From NCBI GenBank assembly GCA_013368375.1, contig JAACJP010000002.1, positions 1,364,001-1,428,000 on the forward strand: a stretch of 64,000 bases of DNA, in the 5' to 3' direction. Below are positions 11,166 to 21,349 of this stretch, piece after piece (position 1 is the stretch's first letter; each line of letters opens with the position of its first letter). The stretch is from Tricholomella constricta. Lineage: Eukaryota > Basidiomycota > Agaricomycetes > Agaricales > Lyophyllaceae. The position numbers and the translations under genes are program-made. The notes under the pieces are model-generated. The model made no database searches, was not told the DNA's origin, and worked only from the letters and a program-made list of their open reading frames with translations.

Positions 11166-11832
11166 ATGAAGTGCGTGGTCTGTTTTCTTTGATCATCAGC
11201 GAGCGTACGCTATCTGTTCGAAACCTGTTTTCCGGCACGTTTGTTCTACTTTCGATGCCTGGTCCATAGATGTTCTGACAATTTTTTTCCACAGTTTATG
11301 TATACCTTTGCGATAACTCGTTTGTGGACAATGAATGCAATACCTTAGGCCCATTCACGACTGTGAGACCGAATGTCTTGCAACAGCATTTCGATATCAT
11401 GGGACTTTCTAAAAGTATGTATCCTTAAAATAGATATGTCATGCTCCAAAACAAAGTACACATTCGCCATAATTACTTTGCAGTTCCCACCGATTCCCTC
11501 ACACGGGCCCAACGCCTTAGAAGCCTTCGATTACATTGTTCTCCCAAAGAAATGGCGTACAACCTAAATCCAAGCTTATTTACGGCGTCTCCTGCCACGC
11601 GAGATGATCGTCAATGATCTTAGAATTTTGTACAAGTGGAGTAGCAAGGCGCTGAGAACATCCACGACCTTGTGTCGTGAGCCCTCCTGATCTCATCCGC
11701 CGACCTATTCCCACCAGGCGACCATACGGACAGATCCAAATTCCCATTGAATCAAGATAAAAGCATGCATTTGTGCAATCGATGCCCCCTATCATCGGAT
11801 CCTAGCTCCGCTCATTTTAGACATCAGCGATC
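11166..11832. other. intergenic region between POP7 and the TauD gene
   Basis: About 670 bp. Short ORFs on both strands show no motifs or intron logic. I see no gene, repeat or transposon end here. It probably holds the POP7 terminator and the promoter of the downstream dioxygenase. Confidence 0.4.
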
Positions 11833-13258
11833 ATGACCACGACCACCGTGATCAGCACCACTATCACCAACATCAATGCACCACCCAAACAGCCCGACAT
11901 CGAGTATCATCCCGACGAAGCCAAATACCGTGCGCGTGCTGCGCGACTGCTGTCGGAAAATCCCGACCGCGCAAACGTTGCTCTGCCGGATGGTTTCCCA
12001 AAGCAAGTAAAGGGGCCGATCGTTTGGGAAGGAAAGGATTGGACGAGCGAAGATCAGTGGGTTTATAAACTGAGCGCAGACGAGCTGGAGGAGATCAATC
12101 ATGCTTTGAATCACTTCAAAAGTGCGCGATCATTCCCGATCCACAATTGGCTATTGAGATGACCATTCATACTAGGCCTCGACAAACCGCTGGGCTATGT
12201 GGGGAGGGATACATTTCCGCTGCCGACGTTGAGCGCGACTCTCAAAGGCTTGGCTCAAGAACTGTATTCTGGCCGAGGCTTTTTCGTGCTGCGGACGCTT
12301 CCGCTTGATACCTACTCCAGAGCCGATATCGCTATCGTCTACGCTGGTAAGCCTCTTGTAGTCTTGTCGGAGTCCTCGTTTTCATTGTAGCTTTTTAGGT
12401 ATTTCATCCCACGTAGGCTCCGCCCGCGGTAAACAGGATGCTACCGGTGCCGTCCTCTCGCACATCAAGGACCTTAGCGTCAGCCATGCGCATGAGAAAG
12501 GAGGGATAGGCAACTCGGCCTACACAACCGACAAGCAGGTTTTCCACACCGACGTTGGTGACTTGATTGCCCTGATGGCCCTGCAGTCCGCTGCAGAGGG
12601 CGGGACGTCGCGCATCAGTAGCGGAGGCAGAGTCTATAACGAGCTGGCAGCGACACGTCCAGACATCATCAAGACATTGTCCCAACCTTGGCCTTTGGAC
12701 AGGTTTGCGCTGCCTTTCTGTTATTATACCTAAGCCGTTACTGATTCGACGTCAGCTTCGGTGGAAACCCGGGCTACTCGCTCCGCCCACTGCTGTATCA
12801 TGAGGACGGACATGCGATTATCCAGTACTCACGTCGTCACTTCACCGGGTATCTTGCCCAGAAACGCAGCGCCAATATCCCACCCATCACAGAAGAGCAG
12901 GCCGAGGCCCTTGACGCGGTGCACTTCCTAGCGGAGAAGTACTCGCTTGGGCTGAATTTCCAGAAGGGCGATATCCAATATATCAACAGTATGGGCCTTC
13001 TCCATGCCCGGGATGCGTTTAGGGACGACGCGGAGCATACGTGGGTGTCCAAGATCCAGTTTTACCGTTGCGGGTATTGACGTGCATTGGAACAGGCGGC
13101 ACTTGATTCGTCTTTGGTTGCGAAATGACGAGCTGGCATGGAAGACGCCTGGACCACTGCAACCTATCTGGAATAGGTTGTATTCCGTAGCGCCAGATGA
13201 TCAGCGGTTCCCGTTGGAACCTGAGATCAGGAGGAAGGAGAATGGCAGCACAAAGTAA
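11833..13258 (+). CDS. TauD/TfdA-family Fe(II)/2-oxoglutarate dioxygenase
   Basis: Family members hydroxylate small substrates such as taurine or other carboxylates using Fe(II) and 2-oxoglutarate; the substrate here is unknown. Exon 1 starts MTTTTVIS and ends EINHALNHFK. Introns are near 12122-12174 (joining SLDKPLGYVGRDTFPLP), 12345-12398 (joining GISSHVGSARG), 12701-12755 and 13039-13091. The iron-binding facial triad is visible as FHTDVGD (His, Asp) and the distal His in LLHARDAF. RRHFTGY and TRHLIRLWLR supply the Arg expected for 2-oxoglutarate. About 400 residues after splicing, typical of fungal members, ending KENGSTK. All motifs are intact. No operon-like partner or co-regulated neighbour is evident. 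Confidence 0.85.
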
Positions 13259-13711
13259 CAGAGAATTTCTCCTACTCTGCCTCAGTCTACTACTATTCGA
13301 TCAGTAAATACTCATTCTTGTGCCACCCTGGCATTAGAAAATCTGTATACCTTCCCTTTCGCTCGTCTTTAAACTTCGCAGAAGAATCGAGTTTATCAAC
13401 CCACCTGTAAAATAGGCAGCGTCAGTCCTCGTTGATGAATGTTAAGTGGACATGTCGCGGCGTCCATGTGCTTGGCTTTCTTGCACACTTAGATTCTGTA
13501 ATGTAGTCAGAAATTTAAACTATTCGATCTGAACTTTGACGAGTGTCTGCTGCGGCGTGTGATGCCGAACACATCTACTCGATGACGCAAGCCGAACGGC
13601 ACGGCACGCCTGACTCGTGTACTGCTCCTAGTCTCCAACCACCACCATCGGGTTCATCACTCTTCGCGCGAACTAGTCTCGACTGCTTGTCGACAAACTT
13701 TTACTTCTGAG
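13259..13711. other. intergenic region upstream of the 13712 gene
   Basis: About 450 bp without a supported gene. It separates the dioxygenase from the next plus-strand gene and probably holds its promoter. No TATA box, repeat or transposon end stands out. Confidence 0.4.
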
Positions 13712-15007
13712 ATGCTTGCATCTCAAGGCGCGCGGACCTCAGCCCGCCATGCCTCAAGTCTCCTCCACCATCAAGCGGGTGCAGTTCCTGGTTCGTCGAG
13801 GGGTCTTCACATCCCCTCCTTCACCAGGGTGCATCCTCGCATCCCGAATCTAGGCCAAACCCAGAAACTATTCAGCCAATCTCGACACATCGTTACCCGG
13901 TTCTTCAACCTCCTCACAGCACCGGGTCTCCGTGTACCAACTACGCCAACTGTTGGACACTCTATCCATAATGCTGCTCGGAGATACTCCACTATTCAAC
14001 AAGGCTTTTCGTTCCACCTCCGAACTGCCTTAGCTCGCTCCTCAAAATCCCAATTCTTACCCCGTGCTCCAACCAAAGTTCCCAGAGGTATCGTTCAAGT
14101 TGGCCTCGGAACTGCACGAAACTTTTCTTCCAGCCGAGCTATATTTCAGAACCTCGTGGAAAACGTGCCCATCGCCGGGCGCGCGATCTACGAGGCTGAC
14201 TTAGAGCCCAAGGTGCGCCAGGAGCGGGAGGCGATGACAAAGTCCGTGAAGGGCAAGTCCTTCAAGAAGCAAAGTGGGAAGGAAATGCTCAAGCCCAGAG
14301 CTCGCGACTTCTCCATTAAGGAGAACAAGCCTGCCATCAAGGACACTCAGACCGAGAATGAGCTCGAGCACTATTTTACAAATCTGGTCGTCCCGGATAT
14401 CACTACCTGCCTCCTCATTCCCCTCGCACCGACCCCTGCCACCCGCGTCCCTCTTCCAGAGAACCCTGGATCGTTGTTACCACTCCCGACTTTGGCGTCG
14501 ATCCATGCGTCGCATGAGACTCATTCCCTACGCGTCTCAACCCTATTTTCCAGGTTGGACGCCGCCAACGTCTGGGAACGAGGGGTTCAATGCTCCGCGT
14601 TCTCACATGGTGGTGGCGCAGACGGGGTATGTACGATGCTGAAGGTTGAATTCATAGGGTGGACGAAAGCGGAGGTCCGAGCTGTTTTGGGAGAAAGTGG
14701 GACCGGATGGTGTGTCCTCGAAGAAACCAAGGCTTCCGCCAATGGATTGGGTGCATTCAGCGACTACGATGACGATAACCTTTCCGATACCTCGTCCGTT
14801 CTATCGGGCAGCTCCACATACAGTCGCACCGGCAGTCATGTGAATCTAACGAACGTTGAGACAGTCGATCCTTCCCAGTCGCTCTTTCTTCCTACTCTCG
14901 ATTTCTCCTCGTCCTTCTTGGCGGCATCTTCGCCGCCACTTACACCGCCGCACCACCAGGCTGCTTCGTCGAGCGCAAGCTCGTTTGTGCACTCTGACTC
15001 GGATTGA
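13712..15007 (+). CDS. unidentified single-exon protein, possible mitochondrial leader
   Basis: Intact 431-codon ORF starting at ATG 13712, no intron needed. The N-terminal 150 residues are rich in Arg, Ser, His and Ala with almost no acidic residues, as in a mitochondrial presequence, though unusually long. The middle has a charged stretch (KVRQEREAMTKSVKGKSF). A more folded-looking part follows, including LRVSTLFSRLDAANVWERG and LKVEFIGWTKAEVRAVLGES. The C-terminus is low-complexity Ser/Pro/Thr with acidic patches (YDDDNLSDTSSVLSG). I do not recognise the family and give no function. Long ORF, clear ATG and amphipathic composition support a real gene. Confidence 0.7.
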   Translation: MLASQGARTSARHASSLLHHQAGAVPGSSRGLHIPSFTRVHPRIPNLGQTQKLFSQSRHIVTRFFNLLTAPGLRVPTTPTVGHSIHNAARRYSTIQQGFSFHLRTALARSSKSQFLPRAPTKVPRGIVQVGLGTARNFSSSRAIFQNLVENVPIAGRAIYEADLEPKVRQEREAMTKSVKGKSFKKQSGKEMLKPRARDFSIKENKPAIKDTQTENELEHYFTNLVVPDITTCLLIPLAPTPATRVPLPENPGSLLPLPTLASIHASHETHSLRVSTLFSRLDAANVWERGVQCSAFSHGGGADGVCTMLKVEFIGWTKAEVRAVLGESGTGWCVLEETKASANGLGAFSDYDDDNLSDTSSVLSGSSTYSRTGSHVNLTNVETVDPSQSLFLPTLDFSSSFLAASSPPLTPPHHQAASSSASSFVHSDSD

Positions 15008-15300
15008 TCCTTGGCAAGATTCGTTGTCGTACAGTGGCAGCAGCTGGGTCGAGCCACCGCCCGCGAATAGGTGGAATGGATTCAGTTCACAATTTATCGG
15101 GAGGGTGGATGCTAACGGTCGACCTGATGAACCCCCTCGATATCTCTTCTGATTTCTTTTTGACGTATATGATACTGTAGCACTGTCCTTTCCTTTTATA
15201 TGTTTCCTTCAGACAATGTTTATATGTTTTTGATCATTCAGGCGTTCCAAATTATTGTTGAATTAGATGTGAACCATCGACTTTTCCCCACATCTAATGA

Positions 15301-16297
15301 TTAAGCCTTAGGTTCGGCCGGAAGGGCCACAAAATGCTGATGCACAGACGCAAAGGGAGGTTTCAGATCGACACTCTGTAGCTCCCAACTTGCACTTGCT
15401 AGGAGGTCGCGGAATTGCTGGAGTGTACGTTCTCTCCCGTTCATCATGACCATCATCTGTGGCAATCATGTAAGAAAAATGCCCTGATGGGGAAATCAAG
15501 GCTTGCCTGCATGTCCGACATATACGCAAACACATTTGCATGTCCGTAGTTGGGCAACAGTGGCGCAGGGGGCTGGTTTTTGGCAGACGATGCGAGTCGT
15601 ACATTTGCCGCTGTTGTATCCTGACATGCGTACAGCATAACGGTATCGACAATGAATAGTCGGCTGTGTCAAGCGGCCACCGCGCAAAGGTGTTTTAAAA
15701 TCTGAACGCAATATGAATCGGACCAGTCGTGCAGAACCATCCTAAGGAAATAAACGTCCGCATTCTGAACAGGTTGGGGCTCGAAAAAGTCATGGGCTGT
15801 TGTTGATCGGCTCGGTCAACAGAAGTTTATCTAAGATCCTTGAAAAAAGTGCCAACCTTGGAATTTTACATGATCTGTTGACATTGCCTCAGGACGTTCG
15901 GCCTCCCAGAACTAGCGTTGCAAAATTTAGATTGAGAGTTCTCTATTCATAGATAATCAACTGACCTTGATGGCTTCGTCGACCACGGATTTGCGATCTT
16001 GAATAACAAACGAGATATTGGGATGCGCTTTCGCCACAGTCAGTGACTGGGAACCAATCCCACCACCCACGTCTACCATGAGACCAGTGCTCAAAGCTTC
16101 CCAATCAAATCCTGCAGGTCAACGGTAAAGCCAGGTAAATTTTGTAAGTACCATGATTCTTAGAAGACGTCATCAACGTGCCTTCAACGACCGCTTGTGG
16201 TGGGAACATATTCGAGCCCCCTTCCATGCCAATTCCAAATCGATGCAGCCTTGCCTCGTTCCCGAGAGCATCGAACCACGCGAAGACGGGAAGTTCC
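15301..16297 (-). pseudogene. O-methyltransferase, 3' half (split by Copia-1, with an internal stop)
   Basis: C-terminal half of a SAM-dependent, COMT-like family-2 O-methyltransferase. Reading down from 16297: LPVFAWFDALGNEARLHRFG, MFPPQAVVEGTLMTSS, intron, then the SAM site LMVDVGGGIGSQSLTVAKAH, SFVIQDR, HDFFEPQPVQNADVYFLRMV and LHDWSDSYCVQILKHL (catalytic His region). The end is LQSVDLKPPFASVHQHFVAL and TAA at 15301-15303. A TGA at 15669-15671 interrupts an otherwise continuous frame before HSRLFIVDTVMLYACQD, so the gene is disabled by a point mutation as well as by Copia-1. The frame joins exactly with the 5' half at 33133 once Copia-1 and one TSD are removed. The substrate class cannot be told. 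Confidence 0.85.
16293..16297. repeat. target site duplication GTTCC of Copia-1 (left copy)
   Basis: GTTCC here matches 33133-33137 beyond the right LTR. The 5-bp length is usual for Ty1/copia. Confidence 0.95.
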
Positions 16298-16579
16298 TGA
16301 TGGCCCTAGAAATGGAGACAAGTATAAAATCCTCAGTGTCAGGACAATAGAGATGACGACTGATTTTATTGTATACCTAGAAATGGAGACAAGTATAAAC
16401 TGTAGTCTCCATCAGTAAGAAGTAGGTAAAGAGAGTGACTAGGATAATGTACTCACATCCTCAGTGTCAGGACAATAGAGATGACGACTGAGGATGCGAA
16501 CGAAGGTACGACGGAGGTATATGGACGAGTCACGTGTGAACGATAACGTAAGCGGTGAGAATATGGCCCGGGGACAACA
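16298..16579 (-). repeat. Copia-1 LTR (3' LTR)
   Basis: 282 bp, TG...CA ends, near-identical to 32851-33132. The two LTRs differ at 16418-type A/G and at 16570-type C/T positions. Internal direct repeats of AGAAATGGAGACAAGTATAA and of TCCTCAGTGTCAGGACAATA occur within the LTR. Confidence 0.95.
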
Positions 16580-16638
16580 CAACCCCATCATCGCGAGAGT
16601 GGAAAAGAGTGAACGATAAAATGATTAAAGAAAGTAAC

Positions 16639-18547
16639 TTAAGCTTGGAAATCGGAAGGGAGAGGGACAAGACCGAGAGCACGAGAGTGTTTGAGATGTA
16701 ATGGAAGAGGTAGGAGTTTCGTGAGGATATCCGCGGTCATATCCGAAGTCGGGACCCAAGACGTGGAAAAAGAGCCGGCACGGAGATGTTCACGGATGAA
16801 ATGATAACGGATGTCGATGTGTTTGGAGCGTGAAGATGTACTGTCGGAATTGGCAATTTCCATAGCGCTTTGATTATCGCAGAGGAGAGGAAAAGGCTCG
16901 GGGACAGGGAGGTTAAGGGAACGAGTGAATTGCCGGATCCAAAGTGCCTCCTTCATCGCATGGGAAATGGACATGTATTCGGCTTCGGTCGACGAGAGGG
17001 CGACCGTACGTTGCCGAACAGAGCTCCAAGACACGAGGCTGGAGTAGATGAAGAAGGCGTATCCAGAAACACTTCTCCGAGTATCTTCATCACCGGCCCA
17101 GTCGGCGTCCATCATGCCGCAGTTTTTCGGGACAAGAACGCTCAAGGGGGAACCAACAGGGAGTTGGCTAAAATTATACTCGAGAGCGAGATCTGCGGTC
17201 CCGATTAAATAACATAGAACGGATTTGGCGGCAAGTAAGTGGTGACGAGATGGGTTTGCATTGAACTGGCCTAGGGACATAGCGGTAAATGCGAGATCCG
17301 GCCTCGTACAGAGGGAAAGGTAAAGGATGGAGCCGACGAGACGCTGGAAGTGAACGGTGATTTCGGAGTCAGGAATATCAGGAAGGGAGTTCGGCGGAGC
17401 AGAGACGGAAGATGATAGTTTCTGGCGAAGGGGGAGAGAGACAGGATGTGCGTTGAGGAGGTTATATTGAGTGAGGAGGTCAACAACGAAGGGTTTCTGG
17501 GACAACCAAAGTCTGCGATTGGTGCGATCACGGGTAATGCGAATTCCCAAGTATAATGAGGCGGCGCCGAGATCAACGACGGTAAAGTGGCGGTTCATTT
17601 CGGAGAGGAGCCAGTGGTATAGAGGCTCAGAGTTGGTGGCGACCAGACCATCATCAACATGGATGGGCATGATGATCAAAAGATCGGAACCGTCGGAAGG
17701 CATGGGGACGGAGGGATGAGGGGGGGTGGAGAAGGTCGCGTAGAAAACGGCGTGATCAACTTCGCAGCGAATCAATCCAAGATCTTCGAGAACCCGTCTA
17801 AGTAGGCTATACCATTCATGGGAGGATTGTTTTAGTCCATAGAGCGCTCAGAGGCACAATAAGACGAGCTTAGGATCGGCTTCGGGGAAACCTGGAATTT
17901 GTTTGACGAAGATGATATGAGTGAGGAGAGCATTAAGAAAAGCAGTCTTAGCGTCGCATGTACGAAGTTCAAGATTATGAAGAGCAGCGAATGCAAGGAC
18001 GATGCGGATGCTAGTCATCTTGGCGACAGGAGCATATGTTGTACCATAGTCCTCAGGACGTTGGGAGAAACCTCGGGCGACAAGGTGGGCCTTTTCCTTT
18101 CCCCGAATGATTGACCCATTGGGATTATACTTGAAGTCATAGACCCAGCGTAGTCCGATAGCCTTTCGACCAGGAGGGAGAAGGGTCGGCTTGAAAACAC
18201 CAAGATGGCTAAGGCTGTCGTATTCGCGTTGCATGGCATCTTTCCAGACTTGGGCATCAGGCCGCAGAAGAACTTCTTCATACGTGGACGGAGGTTGGTC
18301 CAGGTCGAATTGAGGGGGAGCTTTAGAGCGACGAAGAGGTTCAGGATGTGCAGCTAGCGACTGGTAGAAGGAGATGGCCTCGGATTCATGAGAGACGAGG
18401 TCGTCTTCAGGAGAGTCGAAAGACTGGGAAGTGAGGAGGGAAACGAAGTCGTTGATGGCAGCTAGGGTTTGTTGAGGGTGGACAACCCCAGGACGGGCAA
18501 CCCCAGGACGGGAAGCTCGAGTAGCACGAAGTCGCGTTAGACGTTCA
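16639..18547 (-). pseudogene. Copia-1 reverse transcriptase and RNase H (3' part of gag-pol), one nonsense codon
   Basis: C-terminal part of the Copia-1 polyprotein. The RT opens with WKDAMQREYDSLSHLGVFKP, LRWVYDFKYNPNGSI and CDAKTAFLNALL. After TGA at 17848-17850 it continues in the same frame with ALYGLKQSSHEWYSLL, the active site IMPIHVDDGL, then RNase H (GMMDADWAGDEDTRRSVSGY, LSSTEAEYMSI, CDNQSAMEIA, HIDIRYHFIREHL). The stop replaces what should be Arg before ALYGLKQS, consistent with CGA to TGA. Apart from that codon the frame is intact. The 5' part of the same frame is at 29071-32699. Confidence 0.92.
18543..18547. repeat. target site duplication GTTCA of Gypsy-1 (left copy)
   Basis: GTTCA at 18543-18547 and at 29066-29070 flanks the Gypsy-1 LTRs exactly. 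Confidence 0.95.
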
Positions 18548-18906
18548 TGTTAGGACCTGTGTAGCACGCCGGTTACAGAGTTATTCTGGAACCACCGAAG
18601 CGGACAGGCCTGACGTCCGTCAAGGAAGACGGCCTACGAAGGAGTATTCGGAGGTCGTGAGCGTTGACGGAGGTGTTCACCGGGGCTGATTCGAACGAAC
18701 GAGCTCAAGTGATACGGGTGTGAAGCCAAATAGATTGAGAGAGAGAGAGAGAAACGAGAACGAGAATCGAGAACTAGTCTTAACAATAGGTAATATCGAG
18801 GTGAAGAGTCTGGAAAGAAGTGGTGTCATGTTATATACAGTGGGTAGGCGTGGGAAAGCGTAGTGGGATGTGATTTTAGGGGTGGTTGTTAGGGGCGGTC
18901 GTGACA
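18548..18906 (-). repeat. Gypsy-1 LTR (3' LTR)
   Basis: 359 bp, TGTTAGG...CGTGACA, visually identical to 28707-29065. It contains a (GA)n microsatellite (about 18736-18751) and a TATATAA box on the minus strand. Confidence 0.95.
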
Positions 18907-19128
18907 TTACCCCCTCCTCAAGCGTCGAGCCACTGAGACGCGGGGAGATGTTCGAATACGGATAGTGTGGCGGTTGTTTTTCTTTCTGGGTCGCGCGTGG
19001 TCACGTGAGGGGCACGTGCGGGTCTAGGTCGATTGTGGGTCCATGTGGGTGATTTGGAGGATCTCGGAGATCGAAAAAGAGGAGAGCTCTGGTTGTTTTT
19101 TCTCCTCTAATTTCTTTTTATCATCTCC

Positions 19129-21143
19129 ATGTCGGTCTTCAATCGAGAATTTGCACCGTCTGCCTCCGCTGCCCAAATTTTGCGCGATCAAGAGTTGGCG
19201 CGTTTATCCGAAGAAGATCGGGCGCGCGTCGCGTTCTTGGACATGCCCCGACCCGTCTCCCCTACTCCTTCTCTCCCTGGGATCGCCGTTCTCCGAGATG
19301 GAAGCGTCGGGGCCGTCCCCAGTTCTTCCCCCGTTCCTCCTACGCCCTCCTTCCCTCGACTGGTTATTCGTCTTCCGGTCAGGGCTCCGCAGATCCGTCG
19401 CCCCCGTTCGACCACTCCGGAGGCCCTTTTCGAATTTTCCAGTGATCCCGTGTCGCGTCCGGCGGCGACTTCATTGTCTTGGGGGCCCCTCTTGACAGAT
19501 GCGGTTCTGGCGGAGGTGATGCGTACCGCTGTGCGGGTTCCTCCCTCTTTGGCTTGGTGTGAGGCGCACGGACCGGTAAGTATCGTCTTTCGTTCGCGAT
19601 CGGGCTGGATCCTTCCGCTGATTCTCTTTTTTGGCTCTTTGCTAGTGTGATCGGTGTCGGGGTCGTCATCAGTCTTGCCGTTTTCAGGAGGTTCGTCTTC
19701 GTGGGACCTTGCCCTGCGTCGATTGCCGCGCGGCGCACGCCTTGTGCTCCCTGTCGCTTGACCATGGTCTAGAGGTGGCATCTAGGGAATTGGCGATCCC
19801 CTTGGCATGGTTGCGGACCCGTACCGAAGGTTTTTCCTTCTCCCGCACCGGCGTCGCTATGTCTTTTTCCGCTATCTGTCGTATCTTGCGTGTGGCGTCC
19901 CCCTCCTTCGACTCCTCTCTTGTCTCCGTGCCTTCTACGGAGGTCCTTTCCCTTTCTTCTTCTTCTGGGGACGAGGCCGCCGTTCGCCTTAGCCGTGCTC
20001 CGCCTGCGCGTGCTATCTTTCGTGGTACCCGAGGACAGGGTCGAAAATTAGCGTCTGTTGGTCGTGGGGGTATGCGGTCTGGTCTGCAGGGGTCTAGGGG
20101 GCGTCCTTTGCCTCGTTCCCCCTCCCTTTCTCCTGCGGCGCCGACTTCTCCTCTTTTGGTTCCTCCTTTGTCGGGCGCTACGCGTGCGGTGTCCCCCGAT
20201 ACGACCCCTGACGAACCTCTCTTTTTAAAGAGCTCGTCCAATTCAGTTTCGCCATCGCCAGCCCTGCAGTCCTGCCCTCCCTCCATGTTGCTGTCGTCCC
20301 CCCTCGCTACCCCTGCTCCTTCCGTTCCTTCGCCGGAAGCGTTCCTCCGTCTCCAGCGTCTCTACGACCAGGAGGTCGCGCGTGCTCAGGCCCTTTCCTC
20401 CCAGGTCGAGCGCCTCGAGGTCGAGGGTGAACGCCACAAAGGTCGTTTTCACGGAGTCCTATCCCAACTCGCCGACGAGCGTGAACGCCTTCTTCATCTG
20501 CAGGCGCAGACATCGCGTGCCGTGGAGGTCGTCGACGTCGATCGTGACGCTGAGGTTGAGGATCTGCGGATGCAGGTTGCGGGTCTCGAGGATGAGGTAG
20601 CGGGTCTTCAGGGGCACGTCGTCCATCTTCAGGAGGTCCGGGACCATTGGCGTGGTCATGCCTTGGACCTTCGCGTTCGTGTCGACGGTGAGTTTTTTGA
20701 TTCGTGTCGTTCCTCTCTCGTTGTCTGAGTTTGTCATAGCCCTTGAACTTGCGCGTACCGCTTTTGCGTCGGACATGTTTGTCGCCGACGGTGCCTTGCG
20801 TCGCGCCCTTGTCGAGATGGAGGTGTCGCCGGCCCGGGATATTGTCGACGCTGCCCATAAGGTCCTGGAGCGGCATTCGCTCCTCGAGCTCTTCCCCCCT
20901 CCCGTCGACCCCGAGGTACTCTTCCCTGCGTTCGATCATTTCCTTGCTTTGCACCGCACTTCGCTCACTCGTGAAGACGCCCTTGCGGACTTCGTGTCTC
21001 GATCCCAATTAATCGCCGACGATGAGCAGGATATTGCTTCGATGCGTCCGTTGGAGGGGGAATTGGATGGGGAGGTCGGGTTTGGTCGCGGGGAGGGTTC
21101 CACTCCGAGCGCGGGTCCGTCCAAACGTCGTCGCATTGATTAG
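19129..21143 (+). CDS. opposite-strand, intron-bearing zinc-cluster/coiled-coil gene carried by Gypsy-1
   Basis: Lies wholly inside Gypsy-1, on the strand opposite gag-pol and convergent with pol. The ATG at 19129 opens 149 codons, then an intron 19576-19645 (GTAAGT...TAG), exon 2 19646-20687, intron 20688-20739 (GTGAGT...TAG), and exon 3 to TAG at 21141-21143: about 630 residues. Exon 2 starts with CDRCRGRHQSC and, 12 residues on, CVDCRAAHALC, the spacing C-x2-C-x6-C-x12-C-x2-C-x6-C of fungal Zn2Cys6 DNA-binding clusters (residues 150-183). A Ser/Pro-rich linker leads to a coiled coil (QRLYDQEVARAQALSSQVER through EDEVAGLQGHVVHLQEV), then a helical C-terminus ending in a basic stretch (SKRRRID). 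Frames join only if both introns are removed. Function is unknown; a nuclear or DNA-binding role is inference. Confidence 0.8.
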
Positions 21144-21349
21144 TCGGTCTTCTTGGTGGTGTCTAGGACCTTCTTTGCTTTCTTTTTGTTGAATATTTAC
21201 ATCTGAAGTTCGTTAATTCTTTTTCCTTGGTGTTTTCTTTTTTCTTGTACTGTCTTTGTCCCGGTGTTCGAAATACATTTTGTGATAAAAATCGTTTTCT
21301 TGAAGGGGCTTTTCATAAATTTCGTGAAGTGCGTGAATTCCGTCGGATT

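Noticed and set aside
19188..20286. Long minus-strand ORFs (about 200 codons) opposite the 19129-21143 gene
   Set aside because: Arg/Gly/Glu-rich composition is typical of GC-rich antisense shadows. No motif, and the plus strand has splice sites and a zinc cluster.
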